Assembly (NCBI GenBank): GCA_905182975.1
Contig: CAJJDM010000084.1
Location: 8,482 to 72,481, forward strand
Direction of reading: 5' to 3'
DNA length: 64,000 nt
DNA from: Paramecium primaurelia
Lineage: Eukaryota; Ciliophora; Oligohymenophorea; Peniculida; Parameciidae
The position numbers and the translations under genes are program-made. Shown here in pieces: positions 34,978 to 48,388 of this stretch. Numbering within the stretch: the stretch's first letter is position 1; each line of letters starts with the position of its first letter. The notes under the pieces are model-generated. The model saw only the letters and a program-made list of their open reading frames with translations, had not been told where the DNA came from and made no database searches.

Positions 34978-36528
34978 TCAACTCACTAATTTAATCAATT
35001 CTTAACATAAACGTGGATATTTGAAATTCTTTACTGCAAATTCTGCCTCCTTTAATACAACTCCTTTCTCAGGACATTTCAATAAACACTCAAAAACTGC
35101 TCTTTGAACTTCTTCACTTGAATCATCTAAGTGTATCAATGTAGCTTTGACAATATATTCCAATATTGTTGTTGAATCATATTTTTACTACATAATTGCA
35201 GCTATTGCATAAGTAATTTCTATTCTAATTTAATTTTAAGAATCATCTAATCTTTCCAAAAGAGAAGGATAGAAATCTCTTATAATTTCATAATTTAAAA
35301 TCTAACATTTTTTGATTAAACTTGTTGCCAATTTACTAGATGCAAATCTCAAATCTGGTGCCCAATCATCTGTCATACAAGATTTCAATGGAGCAGCTAA
35401 TGCTGGAAATAATTCCAATATTTCCTCTTAAGTAAGCATCTCACTCAAATAAAGTGTAATTATTACAGCAGCTTTTCTTACTTTTACAGTTGGTTTATTT
35501 GATTTCCATACCATTGATTATATTAATAATTATGATATCATCACTGCAGAATACATTTTAATAGTTTCTTTGATTGATTAAATTTAAACCACTTTATCTA
35601 ATAACAATAGTACTTCTAAACGTAATTCCACTTCCTAATCACCTCCCAAAGAATATTTCATTATTTATATAATTTATTGCATGTATTTAGATATACCATC
35701 TCCACATCCTGTTACAATAGCCTTAAATTTTAAGAATTCCCTAGTGTTGTGTTTCCATGTCTTAAAATGTTCTTAATTTACTATTTGTTCTAGAATTAAA
35801 CTTATTTCATTTGCATGTAAATCAGTTACACTAGTATAACCACATTTAGTTGACAATTAATTAAGTAATGGTTCACAATCCATCTTATTAAATGATCTAA
35901 TTGTCAAAAGTGCTTAGAATAACTATCTAACATAAATAGGTAATTCTTGTTAAGATTAACCTATAATTCTATTTTCTAAATAATAAACACATTCCATCAC
36001 TTCCCAACAATCAGAATAGACACTTTCAATATCTCCAATTAGATGAACCAAACTTTAAAGATCAAGATTATCATTTTCATGTACTATTGTTTCACTTATC
36101 ATATTAATAAGATTGCATAAAGTTTTTGATTATTATGCTTATAATTCGAATCTAGCTTAGTTTATCATTGTTGGTAAATAATAATCTATTTGATTCTTTA
36201 ATCCAATTACATAACATATTTATTTACACTAATCATGATATATATTTATTTTTACCTCATTCAAATAATATTTATCATCATTTGTATAAATTTTGGCCAA
36301 TAACTTAAATATTTAAGTAAGATATTCTCCAATGTCTGCAATACAACAGATCATCTTTAATTATTATAGAGCCTTTAATTTTTATATCTGAGTCGATTGA
36401 AATTCAGCAGCATCCTTTAAAACCATTTAAATTAATTGAGGTAGATTTTTTGTTATTATGTACTTTTATCCCTCAGTTATTGAAGCAAATGGTGATACTT
36501 TATTAATTAAACTTTGATTTTTTTCCAT
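34978..36528 (-). CDS. HEAT-repeat protein resembling dynein assembly factor DNAAF5
   Basis: A 507-residue helical-repeat protein with one possible intron (36229-36255, 27 nt; frame-neutral, so it could be exonic). Repeats show HEAT features (LLERLDDSQNQIRIEITYAIAAI; ATLIHLDDSSEEVQRAVFECL; WAPDLRFASSKLATSLI). The C-terminus (KNFKYPRLCQELIKLV) resembles the end of HEATR2/DNAAF5, a cytoplasmic factor that preassembles axonemal dynein arms, which suits a ciliate. The assignment rests on remembered family features and composition, and other HEAT proteins are possible. It is shorter than metazoan DNAAF5 (about 850 residues) and would correspond to its C-terminal part. Start codons of this gene and the Yip1 gene are 229 bp apart and divergent. 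Confidence 0.6.
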
Positions 36529-36757
36529 TAATTATATTTTATGTTAGAAATATCGAATTTATTCTAATTTTTAATGATACTTATAATGTAAAAGAATATA
36601 TAGAATGTTATAGGATAAATATTCATAAATAACTAAGAAATAGAGATACAATAACAATTAGATGAACTCTAAAATATAATGATTATATGAGGTTTTGAAT
36701 ATATAGATATATTATTGCTTAAGTTAATTATATATTATATATATATAATTAATATAA
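36529..36757. promoter_or_regulatory. Divergent promoter region, HEAT gene / Yip1 gene
   Basis: A 229-bp AT-rich spacer with a run of TA repeats (about 36720-36750) immediately before the plus-strand ATG. It must serve both genes. Confidence 0.4.
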
Positions 36758-37551
36758 ATGACTGATAATCAATAAGTTCCTTTTGGAAGTGGAATGTTTT
36801 AAGGTCAAGCAAAGTTTGTGGATTATGCTCATATGAATTAATAAGAAGTATAAGTGAATACTTTAGATGAGCCAGTTACGGATACTTTAGTAAATTTGAT
36901 TTTGATTATAAAGTTGAGAGATATCAATATGATACTATATAAATTATCATATGTCATAATTCCTAGAATGAAGGAGACCCAAGGAAGGAAATTAAGAAAT
37001 TGTAAAAGAATAGATTAAATTAAATTAGGGGATTTATGGGGACCACTTCTTTTATCATTATTGTTAGCGATGTAAATATAAAATGATTATAAATTAGGAC
37101 ATTAGGAATAAATTCTAATCAATCATGTACTAGTTGAGATAATTGATTTTTAGCTGATACTATCTTTGGTACAATTTTTATTATAATGTGGGGTGGATCT
37201 GCAGTAATAACGTAAGTTTAAAATTTAAGTTTGAATTTAGAGTAAATGCAAAATTGTTAGGTGGATAAGTTTCATTTTTTTAGAGTGTTTGTGTACTTGG
37301 TTATTGTGTATTTCCAATAAATATAGCTGCTGTTTTGATAACTTTCTTTTAATCATATTTTGGATTTTTCTTAAGAATAATAATTGTTGGAGTTGCATTT
37401 TTATGGTCAACATTTTGTAAATTTATTAACATTATTAATAGCATCGTTGTCTTTTATGAGTAGTATGATGAATGAAGAAAAGAAAGTTATTTCAGTTTAT
37501 CCAATATTTTTATTTTACATGTTTCTGTCATGGTTTTGCATTTTTATTTGA
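36758..37551 (+). CDS. Yip1-domain (YIPF6-like) Golgi membrane protein
   Basis: Spliced length is 211 residues with six introns (36890-36913, 37002-37028, 37072-37097, 37127-37153, 37212-37240, 37417-37441). A hydrophilic N-terminus contains NTLDEPVTDTL, followed by RDI......YVIIPR and DLWGPLLLSLLLAM, the signature order of YIPF6/Yip1 proteins. About five membrane segments follow, ending FLWSTF...MNEEKKVISVYPIFLFYMFLSWF. Family members sit in ER-Golgi membranes and bind Rab GTPases. Several introns are frame-neutral, but removing them restores family motifs (for example Trp in DLWGP's preceding residue). It converges on the next gene with a 70-bp gap. Confidence 0.88.
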
Positions 37552-37621
37552 ATTTTATAATAGAATTTATGATCATTTGAAATTTATTTTAAGATAATAA
37601 TATATATATATATAAACTAAG

Positions 37622-38476
37622 TCAATTAATTTTAATTTTAAATCTCTATAATTAATCTATTAATGAAGGTTGTTTCAACTTAAAAATATCTTAATTATCC
37701 TTTATATATAATCTCAATTATTTGTGTCTCAATATAATATTAAATGCCAATCGCAATTGAGATTCTTCAAATTAATTACTATCATTAAATTTAATTAACA
37801 ATGTTATAATAAGTTCACTCAAAACTTTCTATTTATTAGCTCTGATATAATAAATCATTTATCCACAACGTTTTAGAAAGACAACTATCATTTGAAGATT
37901 TGATTCATAACCCTTTTGCAAATAAACTTTAATGATTTCCATTAAAGATTCATCTAAATCATCTCTAGTCATAATTTCTTCACTTAATGTGAATAAGATA
38001 GATAGTATTTATGAAATTTGAAGTTATTACTAAACTGATGAAATCACAAGGTGTTTAATTAATTATGGTATACATTATAAACCTCTCAAATCTATTGTTT
38101 CTATTTAACAAATGTCTTATGCTAATTATAAAATGTTTGAATTTTTAGCCATTACTCTTTCTTAAATTTGCTGAATCAAATCATCAAATGTTCCTAATTC
38201 ACTTAATTAATATTCACTCTATTCTTCTAATTATTGAATAACCTTATGATTTTTATTTGTAGTTATTTTAATTATGACTGGTTCCTTAACATTATTTTAT
38301 TGTTTTGAAACAATTTTTGCTGAAAAGCGTTATACTCCATAATAGTTTTTAGATTTTGGTTATTCAATCATTCTTGGTTTATTTAAAGATTGTCTAATCA
38401 TAACATCTGGTGTAAATGGTTATTGAATTTACCCTTAAAATCTAATTGCTTCTGTAAATGTAGAGGTTTTATTCAT
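37622..38476 (-). CDS. Alpha-helical protein of unknown function
   Basis: A 284-residue intronless ORF under code 6, ATG to TGA. Residues ~1-95 are basic and Gln/Asn-rich; the remainder is a regular succession of amphipathic helices (QLSELGTFDDLIQQI, CIPQLIKHLVI, SLMEIIKVYLQKG) suggestive of an armadillo/HEAT-type solenoid. No family is recognised. The start is the first in-frame ATG. Confidence 0.7.
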
Positions 38477-39347
38477 TAACTGTGGAAATTAAAAAACTTA
38501 AGGTTTAAGACATGCTTTATTATTTTAATTTCTAGAAGGTGCTATTTATTTCTTTAATTATTGATTCCTTTTAATCATTTTTTATATTAATTATTATTAT
38601 TTACATAAATATTCAATCATATTTTTTACAAAACAAACCTACTCTCTATTAATTAGTAGTTGAAAAATCAATCTCTTCTTATAGTTACACTATAAGGTTA
38701 AATTTATCCTTAAAATTTTAATATACAAAATATGTTAGGGGATTGTAAATTCTAGAACTACAAAAAAAAGTCTAATTAATATAAACTTACTAATCTAAAA
38801 AGTATGAGGGATAATGAGTAATTTAGTCATCTTTGTAAAACAAAGAATAAAACTATAAAATTGTAAAAGAATAATCTACATTAAAATTATCAAAGAATTC
38901 TTCCATCTTATTGGAATTTAGATTAAATTCAAAGTTGATCCAAATTTTTAATTAATCCAATTAACAATTTTTCTAGAATTTTTTATAAATAATAAATTAT
39001 CATTTTTTAGGATTTTAATTCCTCCTTTTAATCAAATCAATTGAAAATTATAATGAATATTAAATAGTTTTAGTTCTTTTCTTTTTTTTAGTTAATTTAT
39101 ATTTATAATTCTAAGTATTTGTTAAAGATGAAATAATTTAATATTATTGCAGTATTCTTTTTTCCATTTTCATTTATTTAACTCAAAAATGTTTGACATA
39201 ATTGATTCAATAATGAATATTCATAAATATAGAAAAAGCAGATATTTATAATTTTATTCAAATAATTACTTTTTTAATATAAAATTTGAATAGAAATCAA
39301 ACAATTATATGAACATATTAATAAATATATTATAATTTTTATATACA
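38477..39347. other. Intergenic, nothing recognised
   Basis: An 871-bp AT-rich gap between two minus-strand genes, long for this region. No coherent ORF or RNA gene was recognised; the promoter of the helical protein should lie at its left end. Confidence 0.4.
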
Positions 39348-41394
39348 TCAAGTCCATAGACTTACTACTCCTTCTTTACTTGCTGAATAAATCCATGGCT
39401 AAGTTGGATGAAATGCAACATCCATCACAGATTCCTTCTTCTTTTATTTCAACACTTTCAAAGGTAGAATTACTGGTGCTTGATTTAAATCAGTACTAAT
39501 ACGACAATGGAAAATGTTAATAGTTCCTATGATAAGAAAATATTATACCATCATCAGAGCAAGAGGCAAATAAAGGATAAGTTTTATGGAAAATTACACG
39601 TCTAACTCCATTTTTATGATAACTCATTTTTTTGAAAGGAGTTTTGCCCATATCTAAATCAAACCAACATACTTTTTAATCATTTGATCCTACAATTAAA
39701 TTATCTCCATAAGGATGTATTGCAATTGTTGAGTTTTATTAATTACCTGCAAGTAGTTTTTTCATTAATGATTATTTGGTTAATGAATAAATAAAAATGT
39801 TTTTATTTGTCATAATATATAATTCTGGTTTTGTAGGATGGAAGATAGTTTATTAAACTTCAGTTGATGCTTTCATATTTTAAAAGGGAATAGATGTTGA
39901 TGATTTACTAATAGAATGAACTAAAATGCAATGAGATTTCACATGAGTATGAGGCTATGTACTCACAATATAATCAGATTTACTATGAAATTAAACATAC
40001 AAAGGATCATAAGGCATTTTTACTTCAAGTAATTATTAAAAAACATTGTCATCCAATTCAAAATTCCATTCGAAGACATTGTTTGAGTTTTTTTGAATTT
40101 ATTTATTTGCTTTTTCACCATCTTCAACATTTGGATGTTATCTTTTATCAATATATGAATTTAAAATGATGAATCCATTTGATTATAGAATACAAATTAA
40201 TCCAGATTAACTGAAATCTAATCCCAAAAATTATTTATCATCTGATTACCATTTTGTATATAAACATTTAGTTGTTTTTGTATCAAAAAAGGCAATAGCA
40301 AATTCATAACATACACCCAAAAGTTAACCATCTTATGATATAGATATTTATTTCACTTAACCTGATTTTGTTGTATCAATCTAACCAAATTCAAAATTTA
40401 ATTTTGTTGGAAAAGGTTTTAATTCTTCTGGTTTAGGAATTTCAGGTAAAAAGTCTGTTGATTTCATCATCAATTTCTTTCTTCTAATTCTAGGTGCCAA
40501 ATATAAATCTAAACATCGATTAAATAAATCTTTTGTTAATTATTCAGATGAAGGAACATTTCTTAAATGTTTAAATTTTTATGGAATAAATGGTATATCT
40601 CTATCTTCTGGATCAGTTTATAACCATTATTACTTTTCTTATTCAGTAAATAGATACTCTTCTGGAGGATTATAACTAGCAACATTAGATGGTAATGAAG
40701 CCTTAGCTGCTGGTATTCTGGCTGGTAAGTATTTGCTTAATACTTAATCTTCAGCAACATTTTCCCATATATCAAACATCTTTTCAACTTTTTAAGGAGG
40801 ATTTAAAACAATTCTCCCTAATTTTATGCCTTATACTAATTTATTAATTTTTATTCTTTCCCATTTTGAAGGCAAGAATCTACGTTTAGGATTATAAGAT
40901 GATAAGAGATCAAATTAATTAAAATCTTCATGTTCAAAATAATACTAAATAGAGTTATATAATTTTTATTTACATCATCTGCTAATTTAATTGCAGTTTT
41001 TCCTGTTCTAATTCTGTCTAACATTTATAATTGCTTATCACTTAATACTACATCTTAGTTGTTTAATTCATCTCTAACTACTCTCCACCAATCTTTATTT
41101 TCAGTCTTATTAATAAATTCATCAATAGTATCTTAAAACTATTTTTTTTTCTAAATTTTGTTTAGATTCTCATCATAACCAATAAAATCTTTATCTTTAT
41201 ATTTCTTTGTTTGTAATCTTCCAATTTTTGATAATATCTATATTAATTATACTAAATAATACTTTTTCATCTTCACTATCATCAGATTCTTAATAGAATT
41301 GATCATGAATGTTCTTTGGTTATAATGATAAGTCCTTTTTAATTGATTTCTTATTTCTAATTGCTCTAATATTTATTGTATTGTTTTAATTCAT
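39348..41394 (-). CDS. BOP1: BOP1/ERB1-like ribosome biogenesis protein
   Basis: Spliced length is 656 residues; introns 41238-41262, 40945-40973, 39527-39548. The N-terminal ~290 residues match the BOP1NT region (WWRVVRDELNNQDVVLSDKQLQMLDRIRTGK-like; EYFEHE; PKRRFLPSKWER; LPARIPAAKASLPSN.ASYNPPEEYL). This is followed by a WD40 propeller (HPTKPELYIM, GDNLIVGSNDQKVCWFDLDMG, HKTYPLFASCSDDG) ending in AFHPTQPWIYSASKEG. BOP1/ERB1 works with PES1 and WDR12 in the PeBoW complex for 27S/32S rRNA processing in the nucleolus. Length is a little below yeast and human homologues (about 750-800). The upstream CAMK-type kinase gene ends only 43 bp before this ATG, so the promoter must be very short. Confidence 0.93.
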
Positions 41395-41437
41395 TAATTA
41401 TAAATTTAATTTAAGAACAAATTATATTTAATATATT

Positions 41438-43538
41438 TCATTTAGGCCCACCATTAATAAAATTATAATGATCATTTGGTTTTTTTGATGCTAAAGATTA
41501 TAGTACTTTTGAAGGATGAAACTCATTTTAATATACTCTTTTTTAAGGACAATAATTTGGAATTTTAGAAGGAAATAAAAATTAATTACTATGAACAGGA
41601 CTAAAACCACCCATAGCCATACTAGAGAGATCTAAAACTGCTGGTTAGACTTGATCTCTATCTACACTAAGTCTAGATAATCTTGGAACATGTGCTTATC
41701 TAATAGGTCTAATAGCAGATCGAAAATTAGGTTCATAATTGATTGGATTAGGATTAAGTATTGTAGTATTAGTTATTATTTCTTTTGGTGGTTCAACTTG
41801 AGTTTATAAAGGTTTTAGTTTAATTTAATTTTTTATTGCATTATTATTATTATTATTATTATTATTAATAAGTTTGATAGGACTAGGAGCATAAGAATTA
41901 CTTGGTTTTTCTTTTATTCCTTATTGAGAATTATTAATGCTTTCATTTTTTTAGATGTATAATTTAGTTTAAGTTTTAATTGGAGATTTTCTTTTCTTTT
42001 TTGGAGATTTTGTAATTTGATTGATTTACATAGACATATCATGATATGATTTTTCGAATGCACTAGTATCATTTTATAAGTCATTATCTTGTAAAAGCAT
42101 ATCAGGTTAAGATTCATTTTACTCTAATTTGACTTCATCATTATCAGGATCATTTATTGGTTCTTCTACATTCATTTTACTACTAGAAGATTTCCTGGTT
42201 CGAATAATAAATTATAATTTAGCTTAAACAGTTGATAAAGCTTGACTCTAAACCTATTATTTAATTTATTTTTCACTTTCAACCTTTTATGCTATCAATA
42301 TTTCATTTGTATTTACTTTATAAAACCAATTTCCTTTATTATTCAGTTAAAGTTTTCTAATAATCTTCAAACAATTCATCATAAAATTCTTTATTAATAG
42401 TCAATTTCCCTTCCTTTTTATTTTTATCTTCCTTTAATTTAGACTTTTACTCTGAAAATCTATTACATATTTCTCTATTTTCTAATTTCTTCATATAACC
42501 CATTTTTGATAAACACATTACTGATTTAATTAGATTCAATAGTTTCTATTATTAAATCCAAGTATGAAAGATCTCTTCCATGGTTTAAGGTACTTCAACA
42601 TCATGTTGATCATTTAACCATGGATGAAGTAGTCCTTAATCAGCTCTGTATCTTTTGGTTTAGTCCAACTCAGTTAATTTTTTAAATAGACTGTATTACA
42701 ATCTAAAATTCTTATATCATTTTAGATTGTTACTAAGTAAGATTGCCTTGCTCATGCATCCCTTTGGTTTTCTGTAAAATCTATTCAAGAGAATCTCCTT
42801 GCTTATAATATGGATGCTATCCATAATTAAGTAACATAAACATGATTACACCAACACCCCAAATATCTACATTCTTAAGATAGAATAAATTAATACCTTG
42901 CTATAAATTTTATTCATTAAAAGTTCTGGTGCCATGAAAATTAGGGTGCCACATTATTTAGTCATTAATTAATTTTAAACCTAACTCAATCCAAAATCAC
43001 TTAATTTAACACAACTTAAATCTTCATTGACTAAAATATTCTCTGGTTTTAAATCTCTATGTACAACATTATTATTATGCATATATGCTAAAGCTTATAA
43101 GATATTTCTAATAATTGTTTTGCATTGATCCTCTGTAAACCATTTGTTACTCTTATGCAATTTCTACATTAAATCTTCTAAAGAACCTATATTTGTATAA
43201 GTTTTTGTACCTCCTTATATAAGTTCCATTATAATTAAAATTCTAGTATCAGTTTCCTTAACATCTATAAACTTTACAATATTCTCATGTCTTAAACTAG
43301 CCAAGATAGTTGATTCTTATTTCAATTAATCATATCGATTTACTAATTTCTTCTTTATTATCTATCAGTATAAATTGACAGAACATACTTTTATTGCCAC
43401 TTCCTATTATGTTGTCAAGTTAACTGCACTAACTACAATACCAAATGCACCTTAGCCAATTGTTGCCTTATATTAAAAATAGTCACTAAATTTTCTCATT
43501 TCATCTCCTTCTATCAGTTTCTACAATTGATCATCCAT
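41438..43538 (-). CDS. CAMK-type serine/threonine protein kinase
   Basis: Spliced length is 664 residues; introns 43362-43388, 42874-42896, 42703-42733, 42292-42316. The kinase domain spans residues ~15-320 with GQGAFGIVVSA, VAIK, VVHRDLKPEN, LSDFGLS, CGTLIFMAPELL, VDIWGVGVIMF and a closing YRADQGLLHPWL, as in CAMK/calcium-dependent kinases. All catalytic residues are present. No EF-hands are seen. The tail (~345-664) is hydrophilic with a basic cluster (SPKKKRKSP), possibly nuclear-targeting, and an Asn run encoded by (AAT)n at about 41850. A small insertion follows the hinge (GGTKTYTNIG). It is divergent from the CaMKK-like gene (210 bp between ATGs). Confidence 0.87.
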
Positions 43539-43748
43539 TTTTTTAATATTATTATATAATAAATCATATGATGCAATAAAATATAATATTTATATCCTAA
43601 TTCATATACTTATGATTATGACACTTATTTCATTAATTTAATCTTTAATCTTTCATTCTATTTCATATTTCTTTAATTTCATAATCTCATCAAACATTTA
43701 CTACTAAATAAGTTTATTAGCTCAATTATATAATATTCAATTTAATAA
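43539..43748. promoter_or_regulatory. Divergent promoter region between two kinase genes
   Basis: A 210-bp AT-rich spacer separating the ATGs of a minus-strand CAMK-type kinase and a plus-strand CaMKK-like kinase. It must drive both; no motif is identified. Confidence 0.4.
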
Positions 43749-45227
43749 ATGGGATCAGTTTGTGCAAAGAAAAAAGAACCTAGGATTAATTAAGTTATAC
43801 AAGAACAATCTGCCTCACCTTATATGCCTGATCAGCAATCCTCTTTGTTATTCTAAGATAAAAAGACTCAACCTTAGACATTAATCAAAGTTAAAATCCC
43901 TAAAGTAAACTATTTTTATTAGTTCTTTCTTAGAAAAACAAAAAAGTCAGAGAAACTGTTAAAGCAATCACTTTGAAAAATGAAGAAGTAAATATATATC
44001 AAAATAAATATATTTAGGGACAAAAAATGTTAAATGATTATGTTTTCGATGAATTTTTAGGTTAAGGTGCTTTTGGTAAAGTCAAACTGGCACATAAGAA
44101 AGGAGATCCTACTTAAAGATTTGCCATTAAAATACTTAAAAAAAGCAAACTTAAAAGATAAAGAGAATTTGTTAAAGATGCTAATGGAAGTATAACTATC
44201 TTCATTAATTCATTATAGATTTAGTTGTTAAAGATGCATTATAAGATGTTAGAAAGGAAATTGCAATCATGAAAAAAATAAGACACCATAACCTTATTCA
44301 ACTTTATGAAGTTATTGACAATCCTACAAGTGATAAATTGTTTATGGGTAAAGTTATTCATTTTTATACTTTAGTTCTTGAATTTGCAGAAGGAGGTCAA
44401 TTAATTGAATGGGATGATGATGAAGGCAAATTTTATAAATTGAATGAAGATGAAGAATTGACAGAAGAATTACTTTCTTCTCTTTTTAGAGATTGTATAA
44501 AAGGCTTAGCATTTCGTATTATATTTCAATATATATATAGTCCATAAAAATAAAATTGTACATAGAGATCTCAAACCTTAAAATGTATTAATGTCAGGTA
44601 AAACTGCCAAAATTGCAGATTTTGGAGTTTCTTAAGTTGTAGGTTCCAAAAATGATGTACTTGATAACACTTAAGGAACATATTATTTTATGCCTCCAGA
44701 AGCTTGTAATAAGGAAACAGCCAAAGATGGATATTCTGGAAGGGCTGCTGATATTTGGGCACTAGGTATCACCTTCTTTGCTTTTACCTATTTAAGTGTC
44801 CCTTTTACTGGAAATAACATTCCTGATATACTGAAGAACATATCATAAAATGAGTACATCTTTATTCAAATACATAGAGTGGTCTTTCCTGAAAATTCTG
44901 CTATTAGTAATGGGCTTAAAGAATTTTTACATTTCATTTTGAATAAAGATCCTAAAAAGAGACCAACTATAAATGAAATTGCCAAGCATCCTTGGGTTAA
45001 TTAGAGCTCAGCTTATCTATTAGATGAAATGTAAAATAATATTATATTTTAATAATATTAGGGATCAAGAAGAAAAAGTTATGGAAGTTTCATAAGTTGA
45101 TATTGATAATGCATTTTCTTTAGTTTCATTAATGAAAATTAAAAGTTGGGCATAAAAATGGAGAACTGAATCTAATCTAAAAAAAGCAGGACCATAACAT
45201 TCAGTTGAAGAAATAGAGATTAAGTGA
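43749..45227 (+). CDS. CaMKK-like protein kinase with predicted acylated N-terminus
   Basis: Spliced length is 437 residues with six introns (43905-43933, 44190-44218, 44348-44374, 44516-44540, 44854-44877, 45031-45061). It starts MGSVCAKKK: Gly2 with Ser and Cys nearby and a basic patch, a likely myristoylation/palmitoylation site anchoring it to membrane. The kinase domain (~85-390) has GQGAFGKVKLA, FAIK, IVHRDLKPQN, IADFGVSQV, GTYYFMPPEA, AADIWALGITFFAF and HPWVN. The IADFGVS ... T.GT..FMPPE combination and HPWV end resemble CaMKK/SNAK-type upstream kinases that activate AMPK/SnRK1 or CaMK enzymes. All catalytic residues are present. Frame-neutral introns at 44348 and 44854 are supported by restored kinase motifs (VLEFAEGG; VVFPEN). 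Confidence 0.88.
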
Positions 45228-45617
45228 TTCTAAAATATATTGAATTTAAACTTAATTTTGTTTCGTATTAATTACATATCATTAACTTTCAATTTAAAAT
45301 CTAATATATTAGTTTTGATTCAATCAAAAAATATTTAGTAAGGATAGAGTAATATTTTGTTCTATTTAATTTTACATTAGATATACTTTGATGTAACTTC
45401 TTTATATATAATATTGATTAAATTTTATAATCAAAGATATAATCTTAAAACAATAATATTTTCTTATAAATTTACATTAATTTTTATTATTCAAAATTAA
45501 TCCAACAGAAATCAAATTGATTTATAATTATATAAATAGTAATTAATCATTATTGTAATTTAAATGAATTTTTCAAATCTTTAGATAATTTTATTAAACC
45601 TATTTCATAATTCAATA
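45228..45617. other. Convergent spacer, nothing recognised
   Basis: A 390-bp AT-rich spacer between the ends of two convergent genes. The exact end of the minus-strand coiled-coil gene is uncertain, so part of it could be 3' UTR. Confidence 0.4.
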
Positions 45618-47915
45618 TCAATAAATATTTATTTATATGACTATTAAAATTAAAAAATCAACTTAAATTTATGAAGAATAATTTAAAATTATATATATTT
45701 ATATAAAAAATACAAAAATAAATTGTAAAAATTCAGCTTTAATTTCTAAATTCTTCCAATTACCTTTAATGTTCTCTAATTTTTAATCAATATATAATTA
45801 CCGCTTAATTTAATCAAGTCTTTAGTTAGTTTTATTTCTTTCTATCTGAAATAATTTCTCAAGTCTCTTTTATTCTTCTTAATTTTTTGCATTAGCCATA
45901 GCTTATTCTCTTTCAAATTCCAATTATTATTCCTCTTCTAAAACCTATTAATTTAAATTAATATATATACATCTATCATTTCTTAATTTTATCTAACTTT
46001 TAATTAATCAATCTAATTTTCGTATTTATTAGACATACTAAACTTTCCTTAATTTGAAGAACCAAATTAAGTATTTGAAGAATTTGTAAATACTTTTTAT
46101 TATTATGATTTTGGCCTTTTATTATGTCTCATATCTTTATTTGATAGAGTATTTTAATATTTTGCAGTTGAGGCTATTAATAATTTAAAATTATACGTCT
46201 AACATTATGATAACTGTTCTGTAAACTATTAGATGCTCGTATACTATTACCATCTTGATTTAAAGCTGAAGGATCAAGTTTCCCTAATTTTACTAATTCT
46301 AATTTTTGCATTAATTCTTATTTTTAAAATCCTATCTCTTTCTTGATCAACATTCTTTATTCTAACATTTAATTTTTCTCCATCTATAAAATTTCAGCTC
46401 TTCTCATTTTATCTTATAATTTTTATCTTTGTAATTCTTTCTCATATTCTTATAATCTCATAATTCTTTCTAAGGCTTCCTTTTTATCTTATTCCTTTAA
46501 AAGTTCTTTAACTTTTTACTCATGTTAGATTTATTATTTTTCAAATTATTTCTTAAATAATTGAATTATTGCTTACCTCATAGATTATTTATTCCTTTTC
46601 TTAAAATTTCCTAAGAAAATCATTAGTCTTTTCTTTCAATTATTACTCATTATTTTATAATACTTATTGTCTTTATAATTCTTTTTCATAAATTTATTAT
46701 TTCCTAGAAATTATTTCTTATTGTTTTAATCTCTCTAATTCTTCCTTTCTTTATTCAACCTCCTATAATTTACTAAAATAATCATATTTCTTTTTTTCTT
46801 CTTGCAACTAATTCTTTTCCATAACTTCCTTAATTTTCTCTTGATGTTATAATGCTTACATTTAATTTTCATACATCTTTTACATTTTCATCTCTTCAAA
46901 TTCTCTTCTTCTCTATTCAATTTTTTATTATTTTAAATCAAAAGACTAATAATACTAATTTCAAATACTTTCTTCATATTAGACAATTATTCATCTTATT
47001 TAACTCTAGCATTCATTAATTTTAGAGCCAATTCTTATTAAGCTTATTATGATTCTTAAATTCTTTGTTATCTTTAAATCTCAATAGTTTATAATCTTTC
47101 AGCCTCTTTTTGTTACATAATTAATCTTTTCTTTTGCATTTCTTCTTCATATTATTATTAAATTTATTGTGTTTATTATTAGAATTGCATTTATTTTAAT
47201 CTTCTCTCTTCTTCTTTCTTTTTTGCTTCCATTTTTAAATAAATTTATTTTTCTTATTCCATTTTAGCTCTTTCTTATTCTCTTCTAAAATGTTCATTAG
47301 CTAATTATTTATTATATCTCTCTTCATCTTATTATTTCTTTTTTTTCTCTTCCTCTCTCATTTATTTTTCTTATTCCTATTACATTCTTTTTTCTTATAA
47401 TTCTTATTCTCTTCTCATTTATTTTTCAATTTATATTCTTTATTTCTCCTCATTCCTCTCTCTAATTTCTTACATTCTTCTCTCATACTCTAACATTTAA
47501 TCTATTTCTTTTTGTTATCGTTATTTCATCTTCTCTAATTCTTTTTTCTCTCTCTCAATTGCATTATTTTATTGATCTGACATTCTTGAATCCTTAAAGT
47601 TTTATTCATTATATTCATTTCCTTACATACCTCCTGCTTGAATAATTTATTATCTAGTCTCAATACAAGCTTCTAGTTTTTATTATCTTTTTATTTCTTG
47701 ATGTTCCCAGAATTTTTACCAATCTTGTTTGTCCAGTTTCAAATCTGGTCGTCTTTATTTTAATTCTTATAAACTTATCTAAATTAATTCTTGAGGTAGG
47801 ATTCCAATTAAACGACAAGCCTAAATTGATCGTGGACTTTTGTATTGAAGATATCATACCTATCAAGAATTGGATTTTTGAATTTTGTTTGATCAAAATT
47901 TTCCAAATTAATCAT
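45618..47915 (-). CDS. Large coiled-coil protein (possible cytoskeletal/ciliary)
   Basis: Spliced length is up to 725 residues; introns 47837-47859, 46946-46968, 46552-46576, 46174-46196, 45945-45970. The N-terminus (NPILDSPRSIQACRLIGILPQELIQ) matches a short motif I associate with coiled-coil proteins of ciliated protists. Residues ~110-560 are almost uninterrupted coiled coil (Glu/Lys/Arg/Gln/Met-rich). A low-complexity Asn/Ser/Gln linker and a second short helix follow. The last ~45 codons are low complexity, so the true stop may lie earlier than the TGA at 45618-45620. A role in basal body, cilium or cortex is inference only. Confidence 0.75.
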
Positions 47916-48388
47916 ATATATTTTATCAAAATAAGTTTTAATTTTATTAATGAATATTTTTAAATACCTTAATTATACATTAGGAGTTATATATGTTTTG
48001 ATGTAATAAACATAATTCTGTAGAAGAATAAATAAACAAATCAAAGTTATTTGTTTGAATTTTTATATCAAAAGTTCACATTTATATCTTGTTGTTATTA
48101 TAATAATTTATATATCTATCACTTATTAAGAGTAATAAATTGAAAATGTTATATTTTGTTGTAATAGTTGTGTTTCCATATATACTTTAATAAATCTTAA
48201 GAAGGAATTCATATATTTATAATTTATTATGTATTTATTTATTATGATTATACTTATTCAACATAACTACAAAAAAGGAGTTAAAAAATATTATTGATAA
48301 ATAAATTATATTCATAATTTTTATATGTGTTATAAAAGTATTCGTTAAGCTAAGGCGGCTGTCAATAATTTTTATTAATAAATTGTCA
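47916..48388. promoter_or_regulatory. Divergent intergenic region between two coiled-coil genes
   Basis: A 473-bp AT-rich spacer between divergent start codons; it holds both promoters. No motif was recognised. Confidence 0.4.

Noticed and set aside
47660..47896. Minus-strand ORF at the start of the coiled-coil gene
   Set aside because: It ignores the 23-nt intron at 47837-47859; splicing gives the better continuous coiled-coil frame.
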